From: Cloeon dipterum
Taxonomy: Eukaryota; Arthropoda; Insecta; Ephemeroptera; Baetidae
DNA length: 64,000 nucleotides
Assembly (NCBI RefSeq): GCF_949628265.1
Contig: NC_088790.1
Coordinates: 32,306,545 to 32,370,544 of the forward strand
Direction: 5' to 3'
Shown: piece after piece, positions 30,820 through 41,750 of the stretch
Position numbering within the stretch: the stretch's first letter is position 1
How the letters are laid out: every line of letters begins with the position of its first letter
The notes under the pieces: generated by a model
What the model was told of the DNA's origin: nothing
The model's input: only the letters and a program-made list of their open reading frames with translations
The model's database searches: none
Program-made: the position numbers and the translations under genes

Positions 30820-31090
30820 AAACTTAGGGGTGGAGGGAAAGCACTCCTAAGCCCTTCAGCTGGTTAGGGGAGGTCGAGACGAGTCCAAAAGTTGGTATTT
30901 TTTGCAATTCTGATGGTTAGAACCGGAGGTTTGGAGTTTAAAATGTTTGAAAACAATATTCCGATTTTTTTGTGATTTGCAAACTGGAAATGTCAGGTCC
31001 AATAGTCAGAATTGCAAAATCTACCCACCATTAGACTCGTCTCAACCACACCTGACTAGCTGAAGTGTCAAGGGGGTGTATAGCCCTCAT
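30820..31090. mobile_element. foldback element family E, copy 1
   Basis: Arms GGTCGAGACGAGTCCAA...TTTTTGCAATTCTGATGG and, inverted, CAGAATTGCAAAATCTACCC...TTAGACTCGTCTCAACC. A half copy follows at 31135-31280 (GGTCGAGACGAGTTCAAC). The family recurs at 62.56-63.07 kb. It is probably a non-autonomous DNA transposon. Confidence 0.6.
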
Positions 31091-31618
31091 TAAAAATTAA
31101 ATTAAAAATAAACAATAATTTAAGCGTTCAAAGCATTTTTCCATGGGGCTGAAATTTAGAGGTGGAGAGTGGGAACCCCCTAAACCCATAAACTGGTTAG
31201 GGTAGGTCGAGACGAGTTCAACTGTGGGTAGTTTTTGCAATTATAATGGTTAGAATCCGTGATTTCGGGTTGCAAAATTAACGAAATTTGCAAAAAATTC
31301 CTATTTTTTCGACTTTTCGACTTTAGAATTTATTGAAAAAAATATCCATCTTCATGAAATTTTTTGCAAAGCAATCGGTACATGTCATGTAAACCTTCAC
31401 ATTGCCATTTTTGCACTGGTTTCCGAAGTTTTTAAAATTAAACCCGGCTTGCTGGCGCGGCTCGCGCAGACCTCTATTTGAGATTTCTCTCAAAAAGCCC
31501 GAAATTAATAAAATTATCATAAGTATGTACTTAATCAGTGCGTAAATCAGTTGAAGTGGTACTCGGTGGCCGCCTGATGGCCGCAGGTCGCCTCCCAAAG
31601 ACCAAAAAGTCCAGCGCG

Positions 31619-31784
31619 ACGTGCGAACTTTTTTCCCGCCAAAACAATTTAAACGCGAGAAGTGCGCATGCGTCAGAGCTGGCTGGATCTGACAAAGAAG
31701 TGTTTTCTGCAAGCGCTCAAACCAGCTCTGACGCATGCGCACTTCCCGCGTTCAAATAGTTTTGGCGGGAAAAATGTTCGCACG
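31619..31784. mobile_element. foldback element family A, copy 1
   Basis: Inverted arms of about 63 bp each, running CGTGCGAACTTTTTTCCCGC, CAAAACAATTTAAACGCG, AGTGCGCATGCGTCAGAGCT and back. Each arm holds a TTTCCCGCC (E2F-like) and a GCGCATGCG (NRF1-like) palindrome. The second copy is at 40960-41106, and a half copy near 50440. Outer arm sequence (CAGGAATCGATTGGTGCG, 31829 onward) also recurs at those sites. Confidence 0.7.
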
Positions 31785-31879
31785 TTATTTAACGGAAAAA
31801 ACAACAATTTTACCTAATTCGAACCTCAGGAATCGATTGGTGCGCTCAGAAACTGCGTCAAAGACGGTTTTTAAATAAG

Positions 31880-32500
31880 TTTTAGGTGTGGCAACCTTAA
31901 GATATAATGGCAGGGGCGTGTCTAGCGCAGCTAGTGGAGAATAAATTGAAAGACACGTCGGCGACATGCATTATCCCCGTGGCGCGCATTATTATAATAA
32001 CGCGCAGCGGGCCAATATTGGCGCGTAATGGAATTTCCTGTTTGCACCCTGCGCCTTTGGCTGCCATGGTTATATTTCGGGGGCTTTTTATTCGTGTCAG
32101 CGATAGCCGCTCGCAGATAGTAGTTGTTCAATTTCCTATTTCGCGCCCAACTTTCGGTGCTGCGAGAAAACACTGCTGGCTGGCTGGCTGGCTGATCGGG
32201 CCCGATCGCTCTCGCAAACTTGTTCCTTCTTCATGCAAAATATTGACAACTTTGCAGCCGCCGCGCAGAATAAATAATGGCGAGATGGGAAAACTTTTCT
32301 CCTCGCCAGCAGCTTCTTATTTGTTTTGGGCAGAAAACGCGCGCGCACGGCGCAAATCCCTCTCACTTTATCACTTGGTGAGCCACCCGGCCGCCGCTCA
32401 AAATACACCAAAACATGATTTATTCTCCAAGTGCCCAACTACACAATTTACGGCTAAATAATTCTTAAATAAAAAATATTAATTTATAAAATGTGTAAAA
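31880..32500. other. GC-richer spacer, no gene seen
   Basis: Contains GCGCGCATTATTATAATAACGCGC, an imperfect palindrome near 31982, and a tract of GGCT repeats near 32177. The overlapping open frames on both strands show no family motif. It could be a promoter or enhancer, but nothing decides this. Confidence 0.35.
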
Positions 32501-32519
32501 ATCTCATGAAATTTTGTCC

Positions 32520-33555
32520 TCTAATGAAAGAATTTATTTTTCAACTTCCGCTTGGAATTCTTTGGTTTTTTTTGCTATGAATTGACTAAAAATGATACGT
32601 AATGAAATGAAACCGAGTATCAAGTCCGTGGGTGCCATAGAAAAATTTAAAGATTTTTTTAAACCTTTGAACGATTTACGTCTTGACACGAATTTAGGGG
32701 GTAAAATAAAGGGTTGGGCATATTTTTTGGGACTTTTAGTGTTAGCAATTTACATTCTACTACTTGAGCAACCCTAAAAAAAAGTTTCAGCTCCGTGGCA
32801 AGCGTTATACCCGAGATATAAGGGTCTGAAATTTGCAAAAAATGCTTTTTGCCAGAACACGGAGGGTGAAATATGGTTTTAATTTTATAATAATTCGACG
32901 GATTAACGGATTTTAAGTCAAGAAGTGTTAATAGAAAGGTAAAGGTAAGTGCTATCAACTTACCTACCCGGACGACCTTTTTCCAGGGTACCGCACCCTG
33001 AGATCGGTCCCTGAGGCACTTTTTTCGTGTTTTCGCGCCTATGAAATTTTTTAAATATTTATTTATATCTTCCGCTTGGATTTTTTTGGATTTTTTTGCT
33101 ATAAATTGACTCTAAATGATGCCTAATGAAATTAAACCAAATATCAAGTCCGTGAGTGCCATAGAAAAATAAAAAAGAATTTTTTAAAATTTTGAACGAC
33201 TTACGTCTTGACACGAATTTAGAGGGTAAAATTAAGGGGTGGGCATACAATTTTGGGACTTTTGCTGTTGAAACTTTAAATTTTACTACTTGTTAGTCAC
33301 TGACCAAAAGTTTGATCCGCCTGGCATGCTTCAAACCCGAGATATAAGCGTCTGAACTTTGCAAAAAATGCTTTTCGACCAGAACACGCATGGTTTTAAT
33401 TTTCTAATAATTAGACGGGTTGACGGATTTTAAGTCAAGAAGTCTTAATAGAAAGGTAAAGGTAAGCGCTATCAACTGACCTACCTGGACGACCTTTTTC
33501 AGGGTACTGCACCCTGATATCGGTCCCAGAGCCACTTTTTGCGATTTTTCGCGCC
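32520..33555. repeat. tandem pair of ~500-bp repeat units (family D-like tail)
   Basis: Two direct units, about 32520-33005 and 33055-33550. They share CTTCCGCTTGGA, GAACGA(C/T)TTACGTCTTGACA, CCCGAGATATAAG, GGATTTTAAGTCAAGAAGT and GGACGACCTTTTTC followed by CAGGGTACYGCACCCTGA. The last part also ends the family D repeats in the kinase-gene introns. The CAGGGT...ACCCTG motif is a small inverted repeat. Non-coding. Confidence 0.7.
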
Positions 33556-33559
33556 ACTG

Positions 33560-34590
33560 AAAATTTTGAAATATTTATTTTTAGCGTCTAAAAGTCTCAT
33601 AAATAATATTTTGTCCTCAAGAAACTATAAAAAAGCATTTCTGAGAGGAAATTATTGATTTGCCTGTATAGCACGGAGGTATAGATGAAAAGTTGTTCTT
33701 TGAGCAATAATTTAATCCGCATCTCGAGACTGAATACCCTTTACTTCTCTATGCAAAAGCATTTGTGCTACAATTCAAGACTTTGAAGAGTAAAGAACGG
33801 TGAGCGCAACATCAATAAAGAAAGCTTGTTGAATTTTCCGCTGTGCGCCGGCATGGAGAAAGGAAAAGATAAAATATATTATGTGCGCGCTGGCGGTTAA
33901 TCAGCTTTCGTTGCGCGGCTCAGGAAGCGCGCGCTTTTCTTCTCTCTCTCTCTATTATTAGACGAACGGCTGGAAAACCTATTTGCGGGCAAAGATTGGA
34001 TCTAAATTATAGCGCGGAGCCAAATGATTCCCATTCGCGTGAAGCCGGGAATAAAGAATATAAAGACGTCGACGATGAGCCGTAAATGAGAAGAAGCGAG
34101 AAACACGACACACACTCCGACCAGATTTTTATTTCTTTTCAGTGCCAACAAGCTTCTCGCCCTCAGTCTCAATAGAAGGGAAGTCAAGTCGTTCTGCTTT
34201 CATCAGCAAAATAAACTTTGTTCAACATTCAAGCACTTCTTTTTCTTTTTTATATTTATTTTCTTTCTGTACGGATATTCAAATGATTTAAGAGGGTGGA
34301 TATTCATTATTTAATATAAAGTGGATCGATACAGGGCGAATTTGATTTGCTGGATGCATTTTACAATTTTTTATAAATTAAAAATGAATCTTTCCAGAAT
34401 AAAAATTCAAATTTTTCAAATATTCTGCTAAATTTCCAGCACTATTGAGCACATTTTCTTGGCAGATTTCGATTCCTCTCGTTGAGATCTGTTCAGCAGT
34501 GTGTGAAACCTTTTAGGGAAAATTTTCTAAAATATTTACGCTGCTACTTAGGTAATTTTGGCTTCAAATTAATCCAAAGGGATGAATTGA
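33560..34590. other. spacer, no gene seen
   Basis: AT-rich with a pyrimidine tract (CTTCTCTCTCTCTC, about 33938). I see no coding exons, snoRNA boxes or known repeats. Confidence 0.4.
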
Positions 34591-34597
34591 TGCATCG

Positions 34598-34980
34598 TTT
34601 GCTGTCTAATTGCAGCTAAAGAGTTAATTATATTGATTTATAACCACAGAAACCAATGAAAAGTTGCATTAAACCGATTTAATTGCGAAAGAAATGAAGA
34701 AATCGTCAAGAATTCTTTGCTTGAAGAATCCTCGACGCTGATTGGCTGACGACGCGCATGTCAACATCTCCCGCGCAATTCACAACGCAAGTAAGCCGTT
34801 GCTAGGCAACCGCGGGAGCTGTTGACAAGCGTGTGGCGTTGGCCAATCAGCGTCGAGGATTCTTCCAGCAAAGAATTTTCTGATTTCCGTAATTTAAATC
34901 GGTTTTAATCGACTTTTAATGAATTTCTGCGATTAAATCGATGAATCAACTCTTTAGCTGCAAAATTAGGCACCAAACAT
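34598..34980. mobile_element. foldback element family B, copy 1
   Basis: Long, imperfect terminal inverted repeats: TTGCAGCTAAAGAGTT...AAACCGATTTAA...AAGAATTCTTTGC...CCTCGACGCTGATTGGCTGA at the left and the reverse complement at the right. The core is CTCCCGCG...GTTGCTAGGCAACCGCGGGAG, with GTTGCTAGGCAAC an RFX/X-box-like palindrome. It contains two CCAAT boxes. Other copies: 45688-46070 and, inverted, 48640-48990. No coding capacity. Confidence 0.75.
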
Positions 34981-34984
34981 CGGT

Positions 34985-35930
34985 AGAATAATGACAAGCG
35001 TCTTACAAGAGGCACACATTTAACACGGACTCTTTTGGCGGGAAAACGCTTTGCTTGCAAAAAAGCCCGCCTTACATTTTTGAATCTGCTCAGCAAGAAG
35101 AATCGATGAATGGTTCGCCATTTTCTTACCTTTAACTGCAATATATTTCGTGATTTCTGTTCTAGAACTATTTTAATTAATTTTCATATTTTTATCCTTT
35201 CATGATGGAGAAGGTGTTAGAACACGCCCTTTAGGAAACAGAAAAGAGCAGCCGAGTTATAAACACGTCACCTTGCGGCCATGAGAGTGCTTTCTTTGGA
35301 AATAAAAATCCGGAGACAAAAAAGTTGTTGCAAAGTCCTGAAATTCCACACTGACTTTGCGCGGATAAATTCCGGCGAGCCTCTGCTCTCTTCTGTGTGC
35401 GGCGGCGGCGACGGCGGCCGGGCTGCAAACTTTGGGCAAGAAAGATCGAGGTAAAAGCTTCTTCTGTGCCGTGCCGCCGACCAGGGTATTATATTAACTA
35501 TTTTACGAGTCGCTCTTTGAGCACAAGTTTGTCACACAGCAAGAGGAGATATGGTCGCTGCTGCTGACCAGTGTAAAAGCCGCCAACCCGAACGAAAACG
35601 CAACCTCATCCCGAGTGCATCAGCATCAGCAACACAATAAATAAAGTTTTAATCTATTTAGTGCTTTTGCACGCATTCTGAATCAGGGACCGATGCATTG
35701 GAACTTGGAACTTTGCCTGCCTTTAATTAATTAAATTAGTATATAGAGTACTGTGTTCGTCGCACTATTTCGAGGCACACACACACGAGACTGCTAACGG
35801 ATTAAAAAGAGGAAAATAATTTAACTGTTAAATCATTATACCGCCTATGCCGTTTATATTTTTTTAATTCTCGATTATCCCAAACAATTAAAACGTTCTC
35901 TAAACGGCCAATTGTAAATTTCAGATGAAT
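34985..35930. other. spacer, no gene seen
   Basis: Contains a (GCGGCG)n-rich patch at about 35398-35425 and a CACACACACACG run near 35776. I see no gene. Confidence 0.4.
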
Positions 35931-35936
35931 TTTCTG

Positions 35937-36050
35937 CTCGTCTCGTCACTTGCGTTCGACGTTTTAAAATGTATTTATTCCTTCGCAAGCGAGTATTTAA
36001 CAAGACAAGAATAAATTGAAGTGTTAGCATCTGCTGGTCTATTTTTAACT
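35937..36050 (+). repeat. dispersed repeat family H, copy 1
   Basis: About 115 bp matching 55800-55915 with few differences (CTCGTCACTTGCGTTCGACG, ATGTATTTATTCCTTCGC, AATAAATTGAAGTGTTAGCA). Only two copies in the window; no terminal features seen. Confidence 0.65.
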
Positions 36051-36319
36051 ATCGATAGTATTTAATATTGGTAATCACTTTTTTATGTACAATCCCGGCG
36101 TTCCTGAGGAATTTAACGTGACTTTTTCAATGTTTAGGAGCTTCAGGTTATTAGGTATTGAAAATAAATATTTTGCCATATTTTTAGTAATTTTATTTCA
36201 CGTAACAAAGTGTTTTTGTTGGTCAATAACTGTCAGCATCTCACGTTGCAGATCTGTAATCAAGATTTTATGCATTTTAGCACTGGAAAAACGATCTTAA
36301 GTAGTGACGATTTTACTCT

Positions 36320-36403
36320 CGCGTCAGATAGGAGCGAAAGACAAAAAAATGCTTTGAAATTCATCACTGACAATCAACTGAACTATGTTATCATCACTAA
36401 GCG
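36320..36403 (-). ncRNA. box C/D snoRNA, copy 4 (diverged)
   Basis: C box GTGATGA (complement of 36391-36397), an internal CAGTGATGA (D'/C'-like) and D box CTGA (36324-36327). The guide GTCTTTCGCTCCTAT lies directly before box D and is complementary to 28S rRNA AUAGGGGCGAAAGAC (one G:U pair). It differs from the other three copies in the middle, where poly-A/T replaces TAATTTCTGCATATT. Confidence 0.8.
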
Positions 36404-36714
36404 GGATAAACTTTTAGGTTCTCTGACTAATTTCCTTACCTCGCCATCAGCGTCTTATTTCCAGATCTCTTCAAGGAGCCATCAGATCTCTGAAGCAATC
36501 AATAATTTACATTGTTAAATGATATTTACAATAAATCGGCTTTTTAAGCTTGCAAATCTTTTAAGTCTTTCCCTTACCTTTCAACTAGTCTTCTTTTCCT
36601 GTCTCCCGACTAGAGATCTGTTTCGTAAAAGTCCTGTGACAGGGGTTAACCTGAAACATAATTGAATCAAGTCAGATAATGCTTGAGACAAGTATTTAAT
36701 TTTATTTTTCTTTC

Positions 36715-36793
36715 AAAATCAGATAGGAGCGAAAGACTAATTTCTAGAAAGCTCATCAATAAGATCAGATGAACTATGAAATCATCATTAAAT
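36715..36793 (-). ncRNA. box C/D snoRNA, copy 3
   Basis: C box ATGATGA (from 36782-36788), D box CTGA (36719-36722). The guide ATTAGTCTTTCGCTCCTAT is complementary to 28S rRNA ATAGGGGCGAAAGACTAAT with a single G:U. It lies in the intron between host exons 36829-36877 and 36578-36650. Confidence 0.85.
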
Positions 36794-36945
36794 GACTGGA
36801 GGATCTTCTATATTCGTATTAAATTTACCTGTTGGAGATTCCACTGTTTCAGTGCCCGCAGAACAATTAATCTCCATCTGAAAAGGAAAATTTGGTTGTA
36901 GATTGGTTTTTTAAATATTTTACAATAGATTTATTATTAGCAAAT

Positions 36946-37025
36946 AATGTCAGATAGGAGCGAAAGACTAATTTCTGCATATTCATCAAAGTTCATCAGA
37001 TGAACTATGAAATCATCATTTAATT
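36946..37025 (-). ncRNA. box C/D snoRNA, copy 2
   Basis: C box ATGATGA (from 37013-37019), internal D'/C' CTGATGA, D box CTGA (36950-36953). Same 19-nt guide as copy 3. By the D-box plus five rule the methylated residue would be the second G of AUAGGGGCG in 28S rRNA. The flanks CAAAT and ATTTG can form a terminal stem. Confidence 0.88.
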
Positions 37026-37187
37026 TGAGGATTAGGAGAATTAAAATTAATAAACATACCTGCAGGCTTGCGATAAACCCGGAAACCAGACTTTCTGGCC
37101 TTCAATCGGTTTCAATGAGAATCTGCAATTAAATATGGCTCATTTTAGAGAGAGTAAAATCAGAAATCGAGTTTCAAACATTAAATA

Positions 37188-37268
37188 ATTCATCAGATAG
37201 GAGCGAAAGACTAATTTCTGCATATTCATCAAGGTTATTCAGATGAACTATGAAATCATCATTAAAAT
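37188..37268 (-). ncRNA. box C/D snoRNA, copy 1
   Basis: C box ATGATGA (from 37256-37262), D box CTGA (37193-37196), and the same guide. It is nearly identical to copy 2, and lies in the intron between host exons 37306-37362 and 37060-37122. Confidence 0.87.
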
Positions 37269-37364
37269 AGGAATTTACGACGCTAAAATTAAAAATTTCA
37301 ATTACCAATTATTCTGATTTTTTAATTCCACGTCCGACTTCAAGGACATCTATTTGTTCCGGCT

Positions 37365-37805
37365 GAAAAAACAAACTACTATTAGAACTCTCTAAAAAAT
37401 ATCAACAATATTACTTCGACCGGGTTTTTGATACTAAAAATACTAGATTTTTGATATCCGCGCTGCAAAACTGTATTCCCTAGGTTACGCACCCTCTTCA
37501 GAGATCGATTTCAGCTGTTTCGAAGCCGAAAATTTCGGTTTAACATCAAAAACTCTAGTATTTCTACTACCATAAACCCCCGGTGCCATAAGTCGGAGGA
37601 AACATCCTTAAAACCTTCAGTGTTCAAAGCCACCAACAAATGGCACCGTTTATTTTCGTAAATAATATAATTTTAAGGCATTTCCACTGCAATTTCAGCT
37701 ACAATCCTTCTATAGTGTATTATTCACTTAATTTTTTTCTCTTTTGACATGCTGAAAACTAAAATCGGTTCAGCCAATCGCTGGAGAATCATGAAACTAT
37801 TTTTT
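37365..37805. other. upstream flank of the snoRNA host
   Basis: No coding exon seen. Contains an inverted-repeat-like stretch with GGGTTTTTGATACTAAAAAT and CTAGTATTTCTACTACC (about 37420-37575), similar in style to the element at 41.37-41.75 kb. The host promoter is expected here or further right. Confidence 0.4.
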
Positions 37806-37807
37806 AA

Positions 37808-38137
37808 AATAAAGTGGTTAGTTTAGTGACTCGAATTGCTCAAATTGCTCAACGGGCTGGGAGGCGCACCGGCGCCGACTCGCTACTTGCTGGTTTGCAC
37901 CTTTCCAGCATGCGTGATTTGGCTTCACGGGACAAATGTCTAGCGTTTCAATGCAGTCCTCGGTGCGGAGGCAAGTGGCCCTTCAGTGGTCTGGGTCCCT
38001 GTGCGGCCTGGTGCGCCCATGTTATCCGTTCGCGGTGTTATTGGGACCCGGGTTTCAGCATTCGTGCTAGTGCAGTGCGCGCCCTTCCCGGTCCTCGGAC
38101 AGGGATAAAAAGAGCAAAAAAAAAAAAAAAAAAAAAA
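37808..38137 (+). mobile_element. SINE-like retroposon, copy b, with poly(A) tail
   Basis: About 330 bp matching 29195-29472 and ending in a run of more than 20 A (about 38116-38138). The poly(A) end and dispersed copies suggest retroposition. I found no clear A/B boxes or target-site duplication. It lies 3' of the methyltransferase gene. Confidence 0.65.
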
Positions 38138-38324
38138 AGAATCTCTTCTAACGTTTCTACGGCAAATGGCTGGACTGATTTAGATTTTCAGCACGTCAAA
38201 AGTAAGAAAATTAAGTGAAGAATGCACAGTGGCAAGAGTGAGTCTGTAATCGCTGCAAAAATGCCTTAAAATCCAATGTCTACAATGGCGCCACCTGTTG
38301 ACAGCTTCAATTTCTGAGGAATTT

Positions 38325-39247
38325 TTAATTTTTACCTATGAATTCAGCCTGGACAAATATTCTCGGCACATCAACATCATCCTTTTTATTAATGGTTCTT
38401 CGATGGACATAATTCACTGTTTTGGAGGAAAATCCTGCCTCTTCGAAGATCATCTTGACTTCCTCAATCGAAAAATAATAACTCCTGAAACAAGACTAAT
38501 TTAAAAAGAGAGTCGAACCAGAATTTTAGAGTTTACCTAGTACCATCCTGTCGCATGTAGAGGTTCTCGGCAATTTTGTGTCCTGGTTTGAACCTGAGCT
38601 GGGCCATGTCGTAGAGGCCGTAATCTCGGAAGAGAAGCAGCCCACCCGGCTTCATAACTTTCAAAATATTCCCCAGGGCTTGCTTAAATTTCTCCGGATG
38701 CACAGCCGAGAGGACGAAAATCAAGGTAGCGACGTCCACCGAGCCTTCCGGAACGTTCGCAGACAAATCATCCGCTGTAATATCCGCCTGAAATTAATCC
38801 AATTAATTCTATTCCTGCACTAAATAAAAATAAATTAAATTTTACCTGAAAGGCAGTGATTTTTTCCGGATCGAATCTGGCGTCCTTCTTGACAAATTCC
38901 ACAGCCCGTGAGGAAAAATCGCAGGCGTACACTCTCAGGGGTTTCCCCTCCTTGAGCAGAGGGTAGAAAAAATTTCCAACGCCGCAGCCGACTTCGAAAA
39001 GCACCTTTTCCTCCAGGCCGTCGGCGAGAATTTCGAATTCCCGCGTCGTCCAGTGGCGGTCTTTGAAAAATCGCGTCTCGTTCCGCTTGTAAAATAAATC
39101 CCAGTTCTTCCTGGCTTCCTTTTCAAGTTTCATGGCCTGGAATTCGGACACGAGCCGCGAATCTTGCTTCTCGAGCGCCGCCGCTTCCTCCGAGGTCAGA
39201 TTTTTCACCTCGCAGGAGTTTTCCTGCAGCGAAATTTCACAATTCAT
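38325..39247 (-). CDS. METTL6: METTL6-type tRNA N3-methylcytidine methyltransferase
   Basis: Minus-strand exons: 39247-38846, 38787-38537 and 38484-38325, 270 aa, close to the usual 280 or so. Known role of the family: a SAM-dependent methyltransferase that makes m3C32 in the anticodon loop of serine tRNAs, working with seryl-tRNA synthetase. Visible hallmarks: KNWDLFYKRN and FFKDRHWTTREFE (about 47-72), SAM motif EVGCGVGN (85-92), YACDFSSRAVEF (about 107), LIFVLSAVHP (156-165), FRDYGLYD (187-194), KIAENLYMRQDGTRSYYF and VPRIFVQAEF near the end. The start ATG follows GGAACACA just after an acceptor at 39257, so a non-coding first exon lies upstream (donor GTAAGT near 39385). No break or missing residue. 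The GDGTR donor join is phase 2. Confidence 0.93.
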
Positions 39248-39257
39248 TGTGTTCCAC

Positions 39258-39730
39258 CTGAAGAGAGTTAGAGACGAGGTGAGAATTTTTTTAAATTACG
39301 TACAATATAAATTCTGAGATGGAAAATTCGTAACTAAGCGCTAAAATCGAAAGTTCAATTATTTATCAACAGAATAACACCACTTACTTGGTCAAGCACA
39401 CGATGATGACGGAGATAAACAGCGAATTTTACAAAAATCACAAGCCGGTGCGTCCGTGTCCGGCATGGTCTTTCCAACAGCAACAAGCATGGTGGGCGTG
39501 GCGAAACTATGACGTCATTCCAGCTCGAGCGCAACAGGCCAGTCAATGCGGCATAGATAGTAGCGGCGCGGGAGTGAACTAACGTCAGTGAGACTTGACG
39601 GTCACGGTCAGTGGCGCCAGCTGTGCCAGAATTACATAATTCTTTCCAACAGATGACGCAGTACGTCATTACTGTGCTGCGTTTCGAGCCAGATCGTGAA
39701 GAATTTGTTGAAGAACGCGCGCAAACGATT
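39258..39730 (-). promoter_or_regulatory. 5' UTR exon and promoter region of the METTL6-like gene
   Basis: On the minus strand a donor AA/GTAAGT lies near 39385 and the acceptor TTCAG at 39258. The first exon and promoter should therefore lie at about 39390-39720. This stretch is GC-richer, with several ATTGG and TGACG(T/C) motifs (TGACGTCA-like near 39510). No coding. Confidence 0.5.
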
Positions 39731-39734
39731 TTCC

Positions 39735-40860
39735 TGCTGCTATAAAGCGTAATCCACTCGTTTTTAACGATTGTGCTAGTTTGCTCGTGGCATTTTAAAA
39801 TGCACCGTTTAAGATAAATAAATAATTGGTGGTAAATATTAAAAGGAAAATATTTTTACTAAATTTGGAAATTAATTTACTGTATTTTTAATCCAAAATT
39901 ACGCAATTTAAAATTTTCTTTCAATATTTGTTGTTAATTTTGACACTTTGAGCAGAAAAAAATCATTTTTAACTGCCCCTTCAAAATATTTAACTAAGAA
40001 ATTCAATTTTTAAGGAAAAATAATTTATTTAAGCATGAGAATTTGCAGCAAAAAGTATAACAATCGCCCCGCGAATTTTACGGCACGCTCGTAAAGGCAA
40101 TATAAGATATAAATAATAGCCGCGTGTCAAATTTGTCAAGTCGAATTCGATAAAGAGGTGTTACACGCTCACTTGGCGTCGTGCCAAAACGTTAATAAAA
40201 AGCGTGATATAAAAAGTCCGTTGCGCTGATTAAAAGGAGAGGACCATCTTCCTCGGCTCGCCATCCATGCTCCATGCAGCGCCGACAAGAAGAAGAAGAA
40301 AAAACGTGTTTGTTTTTCTGCGGTGCAGGAATGCGGTCCCGCAAGATTTGGTTGCTTCTCAGACGTGTCAAGAGAGGAAGAAAATAATGTCCAATATAAT
40401 AAATATAAAAAGGTTCGTGGGTTAACTTGACACTCGCGGCAGGCAGGCTTTTTTATTTTCTCCTCTTGTTTGGCCAGCATCATCATTGTTACTCCCCAGC
40501 CTCCCACCACCCACCTCATCACGTAAGCAGCCATCATTCTCTCCTTCTCAGGCCGCGGAGACTCAGCTAAGGACGCCCTGGACCAGATTTACAACAGTAA
40601 GGAATTTAAAAAAATTAAATTCTGTTTTTTCGATTGAATTCATTTTTTATTTTGAATTTCTTGCTGGAAGTCGTCTAATTTTTTTAAGAAAGACAAATTT
40701 TTATGGATATTGAAGCCAATAATTATTTTATTGAATAAAATCGCGTCAAAAGTCAATCACTTTAGAGGTCCTTTAAGGTTTAGACGCCATTTTGAATCGA
40801 CGCCATCGCTATTGGGAGACGGGGGATGTAAATAATCAATAAAAGGACAGTTATCTGCTT
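39735..40860. other. spacer, no gene seen
   Basis: AT-rich. The open frames here have no motifs or splice context. Confidence 0.4.
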
Positions 40861-40864
40861 AAAG

Positions 40865-41106
40865 AACGTTTTTGACGAAGTTTCTGAGTCCACCAATCGA
40901 TTCCTCAGGGCCAAATTAGGTTCAGGGGACGTTTTTTCCGTTAAAAAAGTGAAGCGTGACGTGCGAACTTTTTTCCCGCCAAAACAATATGAATGCGACA
41001 AGTGCGCATGCGTCAGAGCTGACTGGATGTGACAAATAAGTCACCAGCTCTCACGCATGCGCCTTTCACGCATTCTTATTGTTTTGGCGGGAAAAAAGTT
41101 CGCACG
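40865..41106. mobile_element. foldback element family A, copy 2
   Basis: Inner arms 40960-41037 and 41042-41106 carry GTGCGAACTTTTTTCCCGCC and TGCGCATGCGTCAGAGCT. The outer left arm at 40865-40955 (CACCAATCGATTCCTCAGGG) is the complement of the outer right arm of copy 1. Motifs as in copy 1. Confidence 0.7.
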
Positions 41107-41364
41107 TCGCGCTGGAATTGGAGGTATAAAATATCCACATGCCACGCCCCTTTTCAGGAATTCTTCGAGCTACACCCATTCTTACTCACAAGATCACTTT
41201 TGAACGTGAATAGAGTGGGCGTGTCTTTTAAATATGTTCAAAACGACCTAAACGTCGTTAACATAAACATGTTATTTTTTTTAATTTTAAAAATTCGGAG
41301 ACAAATCATTGATTTGGATTTTGCCGCCGGGGTTTTTAGTATTAAAAATACTATATTTTTTGCC

Positions 41365-41750
41365 TGATTTTTTGATGTGCGTGAAACCGAAATATTCAGC
41401 GTCGAAAGAGCCAAAATTGGCCTCCAAAAAGGGGGGCGTAACCGAGGGAATGCATAATGGCGGCGTACCGCTTCCCTTATGAGCAACGAGCAGTGCATTC
41501 TTGCCTGCCATGTCTGCGCCGCCATATTATTTTTCCCTCAGTTACGCCCCATTCAAGAAACAGCTGAAATCGGCCTCCGGAGAGGGGGCGTAACCGATGG
41601 AATGCAGTATGACAGCGCGAATACGGCAGGCAAGAGTCAAGAGTGCACTGCTAGCCACTCGTAGGGGGCGTGGTGCACCGCAATTTTGCATTTCATCGGT
41701 TACGCCCCCCTCTTTGGCTATATTACGGTTTCACGCACATCAAAGAAACA
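41365..41750. mobile_element. foldback element family F
   Basis: Terminal arms GATGTGCGTGAAACCGAAAT...GGGGGGCGTAACCGA and, inverted, TCGGTTACGCCCCCC...GGTTTCACGCACATC. The centre holds further GGGGGCGTAACCGATGGAAT repeats in both orientations. One full copy in the window. It lies about 450 bp upstream of the kinase start codon. Confidence 0.65.

Larger units (their letters stand above)
36175..37362 (-). ncRNA. probable snoRNA host gene (non-coding)
   Basis: Small exons separated by introns that each contain one box C/D snoRNA. Minus-strand exons: 37362-37306, 37122-37060, 36877-36829, 36650-36578, then a last exon from 36282 or 36253 to about 36175 with AATAAA at 36192-36197. All have CAG acceptors and GTAA/GTAT donors. 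The exons are 49-73 nt and show no frame that continues through all of them; the best is open from exon 2 to a TAG in exon 4, without an ATG. The layout is that of a GAS5/SNHG-type host, where the introns carry the function. The 5' end was not located; it should lie to the right of 37362. Confidence 0.65.

Noticed and set aside
31907..32461. 184-codon plus-strand frame
   Set aside because: Overlapped by antisense frames of similar length, no motif and no neighbouring splice sites that extend it.
36085..36518. Plus-strand frames over the snoRNA host
   Set aside because: They run through a snoRNA and host exons on the minus strand whose boxes and splice sites explain the sequence better.
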